A stretch of DNA of 9,920 bases from Syntrophomonadaceae bacterium (GTDB taxonomy: Bacteria; Bacillota; Dethiobacteria; DTU022; UBA8154). This document shows, one piece after another, positions 1 to 5,984 of this stretch. Where the stretch lies: the NCBI GenBank assembly GCA_007122565.1, contig SKTJ01000007.1:1-9920 (forward strand). The letters run 5' to 3'. A program made the position numbers and the translations under genes. The notes beneath the pieces are model-generated. The model was not told the origin of the DNA. It was given only the letters and a program-made list of their open reading frames with translations, and did no database searches. Position 1 is the first letter of the stretch, and the number at the start of each line of letters is the position of its first letter.

Positions 1-77
1 ACCCCCCTCGTACCATAGTCTCCATCTTTTTCCCCTAGCTCCCGAATTCTTCTTTCCCCATTCTCCTCTGCCTTTCT

Positions 78-134
78 ACTGACTACTGACTCCTGATTCC
101 TGACCACTTCTTTTTCCCCCGACTCCTGACTCCT
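78..134 (+). repeat. Degenerate heptamer repeat tract (ACTCCTG unit)
   Basis: Degenerate copies of a 7-base unit, ACTCCTG and variants such as ACTACTG and ATTCCTG, run from 78 to about 105 and again from 121 to 134, separated by a short C/T-rich stretch. The whole strip from base 1 is strongly pyrimidine-rich on the + strand and holds no convincing gene. The same repeat occurs at 9328-9357 and, inverted, near 9182-9203, so it is a dispersed intergenic repeat family. The IS starts inside the last unit at the CT of 133-134. Function is unknown; short tandem heptamers of this general kind are known from several bacterial groups. Confidence 0.8.
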
Positions 135-136
135 TG

Positions 137-142
137 TACAAT
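137..142 (+). promoter_or_regulatory. Left-end -10 box (TACAAT), half of a circle-junction promoter
   Basis: TACAAT lies 2 nt inside the left CT core. In the integrated state the position 17 nt upstream is only TTCCCC, so no usable -35 is present. In an excised circle TTGACT from the right end would sit exactly 17 nt upstream. Transcription would then start near 149-150 and cover the putative bridge RNA and the transposase. The split-promoter arrangement is known for IS110 elements; assignment here is by inspection. Confidence 0.7.
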
Positions 143-166
143 ATAGTTGACGTACTAAACAAGCGA

Positions 167-177
167 TCTTTGACAAT
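167..177 (+). repeat. Left subterminal inverted repeat of the IS
   Basis: TCTTTGACAAT is the exact reverse complement of ATTGTCAAAGA at 1650-1660. It begins 34 nt inside the left CT core, mirroring the right copy. It contains TTGACA (170-175), a consensus -35 hexamer, but no good -10 follows at 16-18 nt. It could be a transposase binding site; subterminal repeats are typical of the IS1111 group and less so of IS110. Confidence 0.75.
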
Positions 178-223
178 TACATAGGAATTCTGGGGTAACC
201 TGGATAATTATTCTCGTAGGCAG

Positions 224-282
224 GGGGCTTCGACTAGACTCCTTGGGAAGCTCAGCTATCTTGAAATTCAGAGTGAAGCCCC
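224..282 (+). other. Bridge RNA target-binding loop (LTG 237-243, RTG 265-271)
   Basis: Closed by the stem 224-231/275-282. On the 5' side, GACTCCT at 237-243 is identical to the left insertion flank plus core at 128-134, the expected left target guide. On the 3' side, AATTCAG at 265-271 pairs antiparallel with right flank CTGGGTT (1693-1699): five Watson-Crick pairs and two U-G wobbles. Its perfect complement would be CTGAATT. The best target is thus GACTC-CT-GAATT, which is the heptamer repeat with the GAAT variant. Pairing geometry follows the known IS621 scheme; the assignment is inference from base matching. Confidence 0.8.
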
Positions 283-283
283 T

Positions 284-370
284 CCTATACGAGATAGTCT
301 CGTATGAGCACGTTTTGGATACAGCTTGCTGTATACCACGAGTTACGCGCAAGGTTGAGACTCGTATAGG
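284..370 (+). other. Bridge RNA donor-binding loop (LDG 307-315, RDG 346-353)
   Basis: Closed by 284-293/361-370. AGCACGT at 307-313 is identical to the IS right end at 1686-1692, directly before the CT core, and the next two bases (TT) align to the core with one wobble. On the 3' side CAAG at 350-353 is complementary to CTTG at 133-136 (core plus first two IS bases), followed by one G-T wobble and then mixed pairing. A hairpin at 317-337 lies between the two guides. The segment 294-306 can pair locally with part of the 5' arm, giving an alternative fold. Confidence 0.77.
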
Positions 371-412
371 CTGCGGGAACCCTGCCTAATACCAAAGGAA
401 GTAGGGATACCA

Positions 413-1630
413 ATGTTTTACGGTGGCATTGATGTTGCCAAACACCAGCATGAGGTTTGTATTTTAGACCATGAGGGTCAAGCTGTGCTGCGATTGCACG
501 TAAAAAACAATCAAAAGGGCCTGGAAAAGCTGAACAAGGCAATGCATACGCTAGATATCAAGACAGATGATATCTGCTTCTGTCTGGAAGCCACCGGCCA
601 TTACTGGTTGCCTTTATTCTCCCAGTTAGAGCAACGGGGATACCAGCTACATGTGATTAACCCCATCCAGTCTGATGCTTTGCGTAATCTATATGTGCGC
701 AAGACCAAAACAGATACCAAAGATGCTTTACTGCTAGCCGATATGATGCGACTGGGTTACACGAAAGAAACCAAGCTGGCCACTGAAACCACACTGAGGC
801 TGCAAACTCTTTCCCGTTCTCGTTTTGTTTTCGTACGCCAGGTTAGTAGCCTTAAAAATCAGGTGCTCTGCATTCTTGACCGCATCTTCCCGGAGTATGC
901 GAGCTGTTTTTCCAGCGTCTTCATTCAAACCTCAAAAGAGTTGCTAAAAAGGTATTCCGAGCCGGAAGAACTGGCAGAAGTGGATTTAAGTGAGCTATCA
1001 CATTTTTTAAGTGAGCACTCCCGTGGCCGTCTCGGGCATGAAAGGGCTGAACAAATTAAGGCCCTGGCTAAAGGTACGTTCGGTATCCGTCTGGCTATAG
1101 ACGCTTTCACTCTGCAACTGCGCCTGTTGGTAGAACAAATTGAGTTCATTGAAGACCAGATTAAGATCATCGAGGAAGCTATCAACCAGGTGATGGAAGA
1201 GCTGCGCACCGAAGATACGGAATATCGCCACGTGCTGGAGACTGTTCCTGGAATTGGTTCTACTTTAGCTGCTGCTATTATCGGAGAAATCGGCGACATT
1301 CAGCGCTTTCCCAACGCTAAGGCCCTTGTTGCTTATGCTGGCATCGATGCTTCTGTTAAGGCATCCGGACAGTTTGAGGGAACGAAAAACAGAATGTCTA
1401 AACGTGGTTCCCCTGTCTTAAGACACAGCCTTTGGCTGGCGGCTGTTTCTGCACGACGCTTTAACCCGGAACTAAAAGAGTTTTATGAGTTAAAACGAAG
1501 TCAGGGCAAGCATTCCAATGTGGCTACCGGTGCCGTGGCAAGGCGCTTAACACACATAATCTACTCTATCTGGAAAAGCGATAGGCCTTTTAAGCCAGAT
1601 TACCAGTGGACACCACAGGGTAATGATTAA
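413..1630 (+). CDS. IS110 family transposase (DEDD recombinase)
   Basis: Encodes a 405-residue recombinase that, in this family, cuts and joins DNA under the direction of a bridge RNA. The N-terminal RuvC-like domain carries the DEDD residues: D7 in GGIDVAK, E59 in CLEATG, and D101 and D104 in KTKTDTKDA. The middle (about 135-265) is helical and charged, with a coiled-coil look. The C-terminal Transposase_20 domain holds ETVPGIGSTLAAAIIGEIG (helix-hairpin-helix) near 276-294 and YAGIDASVKASGQ, where S318 is the probable catalytic serine. Length is usual for the family (300-450). The ATG at 413 is preceded by AAAGGAAG and by AGGG 6 nt upstream. The gene is intact and by eye more AT-rich than its neighbours, as expected for a recently moving element. 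It converges on mutM. Confidence 0.95.
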   Translation: MFYGGIDVAKHQHEVCILDHEGQAVLRLHVKNNQKGLEKLNKAMHTLDIKTDDICFCLEATGHYWLPLFSQLEQRGYQLHVINPIQSDALRNLYVRKTKTDTKDALLLADMMRLGYTKETKLATETTLRLQTLSRSRFVFVRQVSSLKNQVLCILDRIFPEYASCFSSVFIQTSKELLKRYSEPEELAEVDLSELSHFLSEHSRGRLGHERAEQIKALAKGTFGIRLAIDAFTLQLRLLVEQIEFIEDQIKIIEEAINQVMEELRTEDTEYRHVLETVPGIGSTLAAAIIGEIGDIQRFPNAKALVAYAGIDASVKASGQFEGTKNRMSKRGSPVLRHSLWLAAVSARRFNPELKEFYELKRSQGKHSNVATGAVARRLTHIIYSIWKSDRPFKPDYQWTPQGND

Positions 1631-1649
1631 ATCCCAGAATCTCTATGCG

Positions 1650-1660
1650 ATTGTCAAAGA
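1650..1660 (+). repeat. Right subterminal inverted repeat of the IS
   Basis: ATTGTCAAAGA, perfect partner of 167-177, ending 34 nt before the right CT core. It overlaps a small hairpin, ATTGT (1650-1654) with ACAAT (1661-1665). It lies about 20 nt after the transposase stop codon. Confidence 0.75.
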
Positions 1661-1673
1661 ACAATATTTATAC

Positions 1674-1679
1674 TTGACT
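1674..1679 (+). promoter_or_regulatory. Right-end outward -35 box (TTGACT)
   Basis: TTGACT lies 13 nt before the right CT core and points outwards. In a circle it is 17 nt from TACAAT of the left end (13 + CT + 2). In the integrated state it faces the 3' end of mutM, where no clear -10 box is seen at the right spacing, so it probably acts only in the circle. Confidence 0.65.
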
Positions 1680-1697
1680 ATTCATAGCACGTCTGGG

Positions 1698-2543
1698 TTA
1701 GGAAGTTACAGGGGGTAGGGGCTGGCAGGAGGGGCAGTAATAGGTGCCCCTCCCCACGATAACGGTGCGGGCGATGGGGGTGCTGCAGTGGAGGCATTTT
1801 TGTTTTTCGCGGCGGTACACCTTTAGTTGTTCCTGGAAATGCCCCACTTCACCCTGCAGATCGCGGAAATCAGAGAAGGTGGTCCCACCACGGGCAATGC
1901 TCTCCTGCAGAACCGTATTGATAGCTTTAAATAGTCGTTTTTTCTCCACGGTGGTAAGGCTTCCCGCCGTACGGGTCGGGTGAATACGGGCTCGGTAGAG
2001 GGATTCATCGGCGTAAATGTTGCCTAGACCGGCCAGGTTTTGCTGGTTTAAGAGGAGCGGCTTGATGCGGACCTTCTTTTTACGCTCCAGGAGGCGTGTA
2101 AAAAAGGGGAAGCTGAATTCACCAGATAGGGGATCGGGACCCAATTTATAAGCCGGTGACTGGGTGAGGGTATTTTTTTCCCAGAGCCTGAAAGTGCCAA
2201 ATTTGCGCATATCCTGAAAATGAAGGGCAGATCCCCCCTCAAAATAAAAAACAGCCCCGGTGTAACGGGCCGCAGGGGCAGGTTGGGGGGTAAAAAGGAA
2301 GCGCCCGGTCATGCGCAAATGCACTTCCAAAATCAAACCTCCGCTAAAGTAAATAAGAATATACTTGCCCCGCCTTTTAATCTTTCGGATCTCCCGACCC
2401 TGCAGGCGCTCTACAAACTCCACCCTACCCATATTTTGCTGCAGCATTCTGTCATAAAGAAATTCCACATCCGTGATTTTAAGGTTTGGCAGGCAGTTGC
2501 TCAGAGCCCGGACCACGCATTCCACTTCCGGCAGTTCAGGCAC
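1698..2543 (-). CDS. mutM: Formamidopyrimidine-DNA glycosylase (MutM/Fpg)
   Basis: Base-excision repair enzyme that removes 8-oxoguanine and formamidopyrimidines and nicks the abasic site. The 281-residue product has all key features. It begins M-PELPEVE, so P2 (Schiff-base nucleophile) and E3 are present. K60 in KRRGKY is the conserved lysine, M78 in HLRMTGRF and R113 in DMRKFG are the void-filling residues, N175 lies in GNIYADE, and the C-terminal zinc finger is C250/C253 and C270/C273 with R265. The start is GTG at 2543, fixed by the need for proline at position 2; GGAAAGGGCG lies about 9 nt upstream, inside polA. It overlaps polA by 8 bp and is surely cotranscribed and translationally coupled. 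Its TAA stop lies 3 bp from the right end of the IS; the protein itself is intact. Confidence 0.97.
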   Translation of the reverse strand: MPELPEVECVVRALSNCLPNLKITDVEFLYDRMLQQNMGRVEFVERLQGREIRKIKRRGKYILIYFSGGLILEVHLRMTGRFLFTPQPAPAARYTGAVFYFEGGSALHFQDMRKFGTFRLWEKNTLTQSPAYKLGPDPLSGEFSFPFFTRLLERKKKVRIKPLLLNQQNLAGLGNIYADESLYRARIHPTRTAGSLTTVEKKRLFKAINTVLQESIARGGTTFSDFRDLQGEVGHFQEQLKVYRREKQKCLHCSTPIARTVIVGRGTYYCPSCQPLPPVTS

Positions 2544-5352
2544 CGTCCCACGCCCTTTCCAGAGGACGGAGTTTATACCAGTCCGGCCCGACCTTCAGAT
2601 CAACCTTCAGGGGTACGTTTAAGGGTATAACCCCTTCCATCAACAGTTTGACCCGCTCCGCCACCGCTGCCAGTTCAGCAGGGGGCAGCTCAAAAATGAG
2701 TTCGTCGTGTACCTGCAACAACATCATCGCCTCGTAGCCGGCCTGCGTCAATTCCCGTTCGATGTTCACCATGGCAACCTTAATAATATCAGCAGCTGAA
2801 CCCTGGATCGGTGTGTTGCGGGCCACCCGTTCCGCAAAACTGCGGCGATTATGGTTGGGATGATTAATGTCGGGGATGTAACGACGCCGTCCCATCAGTG
2901 TTGTTACAAATCCCTTTTCCCGTGCCGTGGCAATGCAGCGATTCATATATTCACTGATCCCACTGTAACGATTGAAATACTCATTAATATAATGCTTAGC
3001 TTCGCCGCGGCTGATTTGCAGGCCCTGAGCCAGGCCGTAATCACTGATGCCGTAAATGATTCCAAAGTTAACCGCTTTAGCGGCGCTGCGCATGCGGGGT
3101 GTCACTCCGTCCATCGCCACGCCGAAAACACCGGCGGCGGTACGTGTATGTACATCCTGATCCTTCTGAAAGGCATCCACCAGTTCCCCGTCCCCGGAAA
3201 GGTGGGCCATAATGCGCAGTTCAATCTGGGAATAATCGGCGGCCAGGAGCAGGTTCCCTTCCCGGGATACGGTAAAGGCCTCCCGCAGGCGCCGCCCTTC
3301 GGCATAACGGGTGGGAATGTTTTGCAAATTGGGATCGCGGCTGCTCAGGCGTCCGGTGGCTGTAACAGCTTGATTAAAGGTGGTATGAATGCGGCCCGTT
3401 TCCGGGTGAATAAGCGGACGCAACCCGTCCAGGTATGTATTGATTAATTTTGAAAGGGTGCGGTATTGCACCAGTTTGGCGGCGATGGGGTGATGGGGAG
3501 CCAACTCCTGCAGGGCCCGGTTGTCGGTAGAGTAGCCTGTCTTGATGCGCCGCGCCGTGGGCAGGGCCAGCTTATCAAAAAGAATTGAGCTCAACTGCTT
3601 GGGAGAATTAAGGTTGAAATGCTCCCCGGCCAGTTCCATGATCTCCTGCTCCAGGGTAACCAGTTGTTCCCTTAATGTTTTAGCCAGCCGGCTTAAAACC
3701 TCTTCTTTTACTTTGATTCCCCGCATTTCCATGCGGGCCAGCACGCTTACCAAGGGTAATTCTAAGTCATTAAAAAGCTCCGACAATCCCTGATCCTGCA
3801 TGGCAGCAAGGAGCTTATCCTTAAGGGGGAGGAGCTCACTGCAGCAACAGGCGAGCACGGCAAGCTCCAGTTCCCTTTGCTGCACCCCATCTTCCCCGTG
3901 CCGCTCCCGTCCCACCTGGGGAAAAGAATATCCGCCCTGGTTTTCATTGCAGAGGGAACGAAGATCGTAGGAGACCCGATCCGGCTGCAAAAGGTAAGCG
4001 GCGAGCAGCGTATCCCAAACAGTGCAGGCCGGCTCAATCCCCGCCTCTATCAGGCGCTTGAAAAGGGGTTTATAATCGTGGGTAATCAGGGTTATTTCAG
4101 GATCCTGCAGCAACGGTTTCAAGCGACCCCAGATCTCTTCTGCTGGAACAGCACCGCTGTTTAAAGGAAGGTAAACAGTCTTGTTTCCGGCGGGGGAAAG
4201 CAGCAGTCCCACCACATCAATCGGTTTAACAAATGGCAGGGGATGAAGCAACAGGGCAAGGGTAGTTTCCTGCCCCAATCGATCAAACAAAGCGTCAAGT
4301 GAGGCCCTGTTATGGACAAATTCAGGCAAGGGAGGTAATTTCCCCTCAATTTCGGCCCCGTCAGGCAGGTTGTTTTCGTTCACAACTGTATGTTCCTTTT
4401 CATGGTCGGCAAAGAGGCAGGTCTGGCCCGGTTTGTCACTTTTTTTATCAATAGCTGCCGCCTTTTTTATCAGTCCCGATTGTTCCAGGCTTTTGATAAT
4501 ATTATTCATTTCCAGGCGCCGCAGCACGGGCAGGAGGGTGTCCCGATCCGGTCCGCGGTAGCCACACTCAAGGGGGTTAAAGGAGAGGGGTACATTACTG
4601 TTGATCGTTACCAGTTCCTTACCGAGGAGAGCCTGGTCGGCATTGGAGGCGATACTTTCCCCCATTTTGCCCCGTATCTCCCCGCTACGCCGCAGAATCT
4701 CTTCCAGGGAACCATAATCCTGCAATAATTGCAGGGCCCTTTTTTCGCCCACACCTGGAACACCGGGGATATTGTCGGAGCTATCACCTTTGAGCGCCTT
4801 GAAGTCAATCCATTGCCTGGGAGTGAGGCCATAGTCCGCCTCCAGTTTCTCCCCGTCGTACCGCTCCACCTGGCTGATGCCGCGGCGCGTGATCAGGATC
4901 TCCACCCCCGGCTCCAGGAGCTGGTAAACATCCGCATCTGCCGTGACAATCACCGGAGCAAGGTCTGCCTCCCTGGCAACACGCACAAAGGTCCCAATAA
5001 GATCATCCGCTTCAAAACCCTCCAGTTCGAAATAGGGGATATTGAAACCGCTTAGGATTTCTTTAATGAGGGGGAGTTGTTCGCTCATCTCCACCGGCGT
5101 TTTCTCCCGGGTGGCCTTGTACTCACCATAGAGAGCGTGGCGGAAAGTGGGGGCGGGATAATCGAAGGTCACCACCAGGTAAGGTGGAGATTCATCCTTG
5201 AGCAGACGCAAGAGCATATTGGTGAATCCCAATATGGCGTTGGTGTGTAGTCCTTCTTTTGTTGCCAATTCCAGGGGGAGCGCAAAAAAAGCCCGGTATG
5301 CCAGGCTATGCCCGTCCAGGATAAAAAAACGGTCCCGCTCCTTTTGTGTCAT
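2536..5352 (-). CDS. polA: DNA polymerase I (5' nuclease and polymerase; proofreading domain degenerate)
   Basis: Fills gaps and removes RNA primers in repair and replication. 938 residues from the chosen start. The 5'-3' nuclease spans about 1-290, with ILDGHS, FDYPAPTFR, EGFEADD (111-117) and KGDSSDNIPGVPGVGEK (188-204). The central 3'-5' exonuclease fold (about 340-520) lacks the DxE metal motif: TLALLLHPL (364-372) stands where DTET is expected, so proofreading is probably lost, as in Bacillus and Thermus Pol I. The polymerase has motif A DYSQIELR (706-713), motif B with K759 and F763, and motif C VHDE (881-884). The ATG at 5352 is chosen because GGGGTGATAAG precedes it and the protein then starts MTQKERDRFFILDG. 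A longer reading frame to 5406 runs into the palindromic repeat and adds 18 residues unlike the family. It lies downstream of ribH and overlaps mutM. Confidence 0.97.
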   Translation of the reverse strand: MTQKERDRFFILDGHSLAYRAFFALPLELATKEGLHTNAILGFTNMLLRLLKDESPPYLVVTFDYPAPTFRHALYGEYKATREKTPVEMSEQLPLIKEILSGFNIPYFELEGFEADDLIGTFVRVAREADLAPVIVTADADVYQLLEPGVEILITRRGISQVERYDGEKLEADYGLTPRQWIDFKALKGDSSDNIPGVPGVGEKRALQLLQDYGSLEEILRRSGEIRGKMGESIASNADQALLGKELVTINSNVPLSFNPLECGYRGPDRDTLLPVLRRLEMNNIIKSLEQSGLIKKAAAIDKKSDKPGQTCLFADHEKEHTVVNENNLPDGAEIEGKLPPLPEFVHNRASLDALFDRLGQETTLALLLHPLPFVKPIDVVGLLLSPAGNKTVYLPLNSGAVPAEEIWGRLKPLLQDPEITLITHDYKPLFKRLIEAGIEPACTVWDTLLAAYLLQPDRVSYDLRSLCNENQGGYSFPQVGRERHGEDGVQQRELELAVLACCCSELLPLKDKLLAAMQDQGLSELFNDLELPLVSVLARMEMRGIKVKEEVLSRLAKTLREQLVTLEQEIMELAGEHFNLNSPKQLSSILFDKLALPTARRIKTGYSTDNRALQELAPHHPIAAKLVQYRTLSKLINTYLDGLRPLIHPETGRIHTTFNQAVTATGRLSSRDPNLQNIPTRYAEGRRLREAFTVSREGNLLLAADYSQIELRIMAHLSGDGELVDAFQKDQDVHTRTAAGVFGVAMDGVTPRMRSAAKAVNFGIIYGISDYGLAQGLQISRGEAKHYINEYFNRYSGISEYMNRCIATAREKGFVTTLMGRRRYIPDINHPNHNRRSFAERVARNTPIQGSAADIIKVAMVNIERELTQAGYEAMMLLQVHDELIFELPPAELAAVAERVKLLMEGVIPLNVPLKVDLKVGPDWYKLRPLERAWDGA

Positions 5353-5397
5353 CTTATCACCCCACAGCCAGGTGAAGAAGCACGGGGACAGCTTTTC

Positions 5398-5487
5398 GGG
5401 TGACAAGGGGACGGTTCTCCTGTCACCTTATCACCTGAATATTGGATTAGAGGTGACAGGAGAATCAGAACCATCCCCTTGTCACCC
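5398..5487. repeat. Large imperfect palindrome, REP/BIME-like, between ribH and polA
   Basis: Left arm 5398-5428 (31 nt) and right arm 5451-5487 (37 nt) are inverted copies. The right arm differs by one base and a 6-nt insertion (GATTCT in reverse orientation, a near duplication of the GGTTCT beside it). The loop is about 22 nt. Each arm has its own inner symmetry, GGTGACA near one edge and TGTCACC at the other, so each is a small palindrome. A partial third copy, GGGGACAG, occurs at 5384-5391. It lies 16 nt downstream of the ribH stop and would form a very strong hairpin in RNA, but no T-tract follows, so it is not a canonical terminator. It resembles REP elements mobilised by RAYT transposases, or the remnant of a small non-autonomous element. 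Confidence 0.8.
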
Positions 5488-5503
5488 CCCGTGTCTCATC
5501 TAT

Positions 5504-5971
5504 CTAGCTCATTTTCTTAACCAGATTGACCATCTCGATGGCACTAAGAGCGGCGTCCCAGCCCTTGTTGCCCGCCTTCGTGCCTGCTCTTTCAATAGCC
5601 TGCTCCAGCGTATCGCTGGTGATTACGCCAAAGAGCACGGGCACCTCCGTCTCCAGACCCACGTGGGCGACCCCTTTGGCTACTTCCGAGGCCACATAAT
5701 CGAAATGGGGCGTGCTGCCCCTGATCACCGCACCAAGGCAGATAACGGCATCAAAACGCCCGCTTGTAGCCAATTTTTTAGCGGCAAACGGGATCTCAAA
5801 AGCACCGGGTACCCAGTATATCTCCATATCCTCCTCACGGGCTTCGTGCCTTTTCAGGGCATCCAGAGCCCCGTCCAGGAGCTTACCACAGATAAATTCA
5901 TTAAAGCGGCTCACGATCAGGGCGAAACGAAACCCGCCGGCATTCAGGTGTCCTTCAATTATTCGGATCAT
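5504..5971 (-). CDS. ribH: 6,7-dimethyl-8-ribityllumazine synthase
   Basis: Condenses 3,4-dihydroxy-2-butanone 4-phosphate with 5-amino-6-ribitylaminouracil, the penultimate step of riboflavin synthesis; usually assembles as a pentamer or 60-mer capsid. 155 residues from ATG 5971, exactly the family length. Visible motifs are SRFNEFICGKLLDGA (21-35), VPGAFEIPFA (54-63), GAVIRGSTPHFDYV (80-93) with catalytic H89, and R128 in ERAGTKAGNKG, which contacts the phosphate. The ATG at 5971 is preferred over an upstream in-frame start at 6001, because AAAGGTGG lies 7 nt before it and the upstream start would overlap ribBA. Only 13 nt separate it from the ribBA stop, so it is the last gene of the rib operon. 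Confidence 0.97.
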   Translation of the reverse strand: MIRIIEGHLNAGGFRFALIVSRFNEFICGKLLDGALDALKRHEAREEDMEIYWVPGAFEIPFAAKKLATSGRFDAVICLGAVIRGSTPHFDYVASEVAKGVAHVGLETEVPVLFGVITSDTLEQAIERAGTKAGNKGWDAALSAIEMVNLVKKMS

Positions 5972-5984
5972 CACGCCACCACCT

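Larger units (their letters stand above)
149..392 (+). ncRNA. Putative IS110 bridge RNA (target and donor guide RNA)
   Basis: The non-coding left end is rich in complementary segments. The enclosing stem is 217-225 with 380-388 (9 bp perfect). The target-loop stem is 224-231 with 275-282 (8 bp; two bases compete with the enclosing stem). The donor-loop stem is 284-293 with 361-370 (10 bp perfect), capped inside by a hairpin 319-325/328-334. A 5' helix is possible between 175-179 and 205-209. The order 5' structure, target loop, donor loop, then transposase matches the IS621 bridge RNA known from the family. Guide matches to the actual insertion site and to the IS ends (see sub-features) support the call. 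The 5' end is inferred from the TACAAT box; the 3' end is set just before the transposase ribosome binding site. It is longer than the IS621 RNA. Confidence 0.82.
133..1694 (+). mobile_element. IS110-group insertion sequence, complete, CT core at both ends
   Basis: About 1.56 kb element with one intact DEDD transposase gene and a long structured left end. Boundaries are inferred from four agreeing signals. A CT dinucleotide lies at both edges (133-134 and 1693-1694). An 11-bp perfect inverted repeat (167-177 and 1650-1660) sits exactly 34 nt inside each CT. The putative bridge RNA donor loop matches bases 1686-1692 and complements CTTG at 133-136. Joining the ends gives a promoter with a 17-nt spacer. 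No terminal inverted repeats or longer target duplication are seen, as expected for IS110. The noncoding RNA lies upstream of the transposase, which fits the IS110 group rather than the IS1111 group. The element lies in a heptamer repeat and ends 3 bp from the mutM stop codon. Confidence 0.88.

Noticed and set aside
78..134. CRISPR array
   Set aside because: The repeat unit is only 7 bases, degenerate and tandem, with no spacers of regular length and no cas genes.
176..210. Internal promoter from TTGACA at 170-175 for the transposase in the integrated state
   Set aside because: No acceptable -10 lies 16-18 nt downstream; GATAAT at 203-208 is 27 nt away. A weak promoter cannot be excluded.
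925..1299. Antisense open frame inside the transposase gene
   Set aside because: Serine- and arginine-rich shadow translation of the transposase; no start signal and no family resemblance.
1632..1697. Hairpin CCCAGA (1633-1638) with TCTGGG (1692-1697) as a terminator
   Set aside because: Its second arm straddles the IS boundary and lies partly in target DNA, so the pairing is probably chance, and no T-run follows.
128..1700. Classical terminal inverted repeats or a target-site duplication for the IS
   Set aside because: Only the CT dinucleotide is shared at the edges. This agrees with IS110 chemistry and argues against a DDE-type insertion.
5398..5487. Intrinsic terminator of the rib operon
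   Set aside because: The hairpin is far longer than usual, with a 22-nt loop, and no T-tract follows on the minus strand; a repeat element explains it better.
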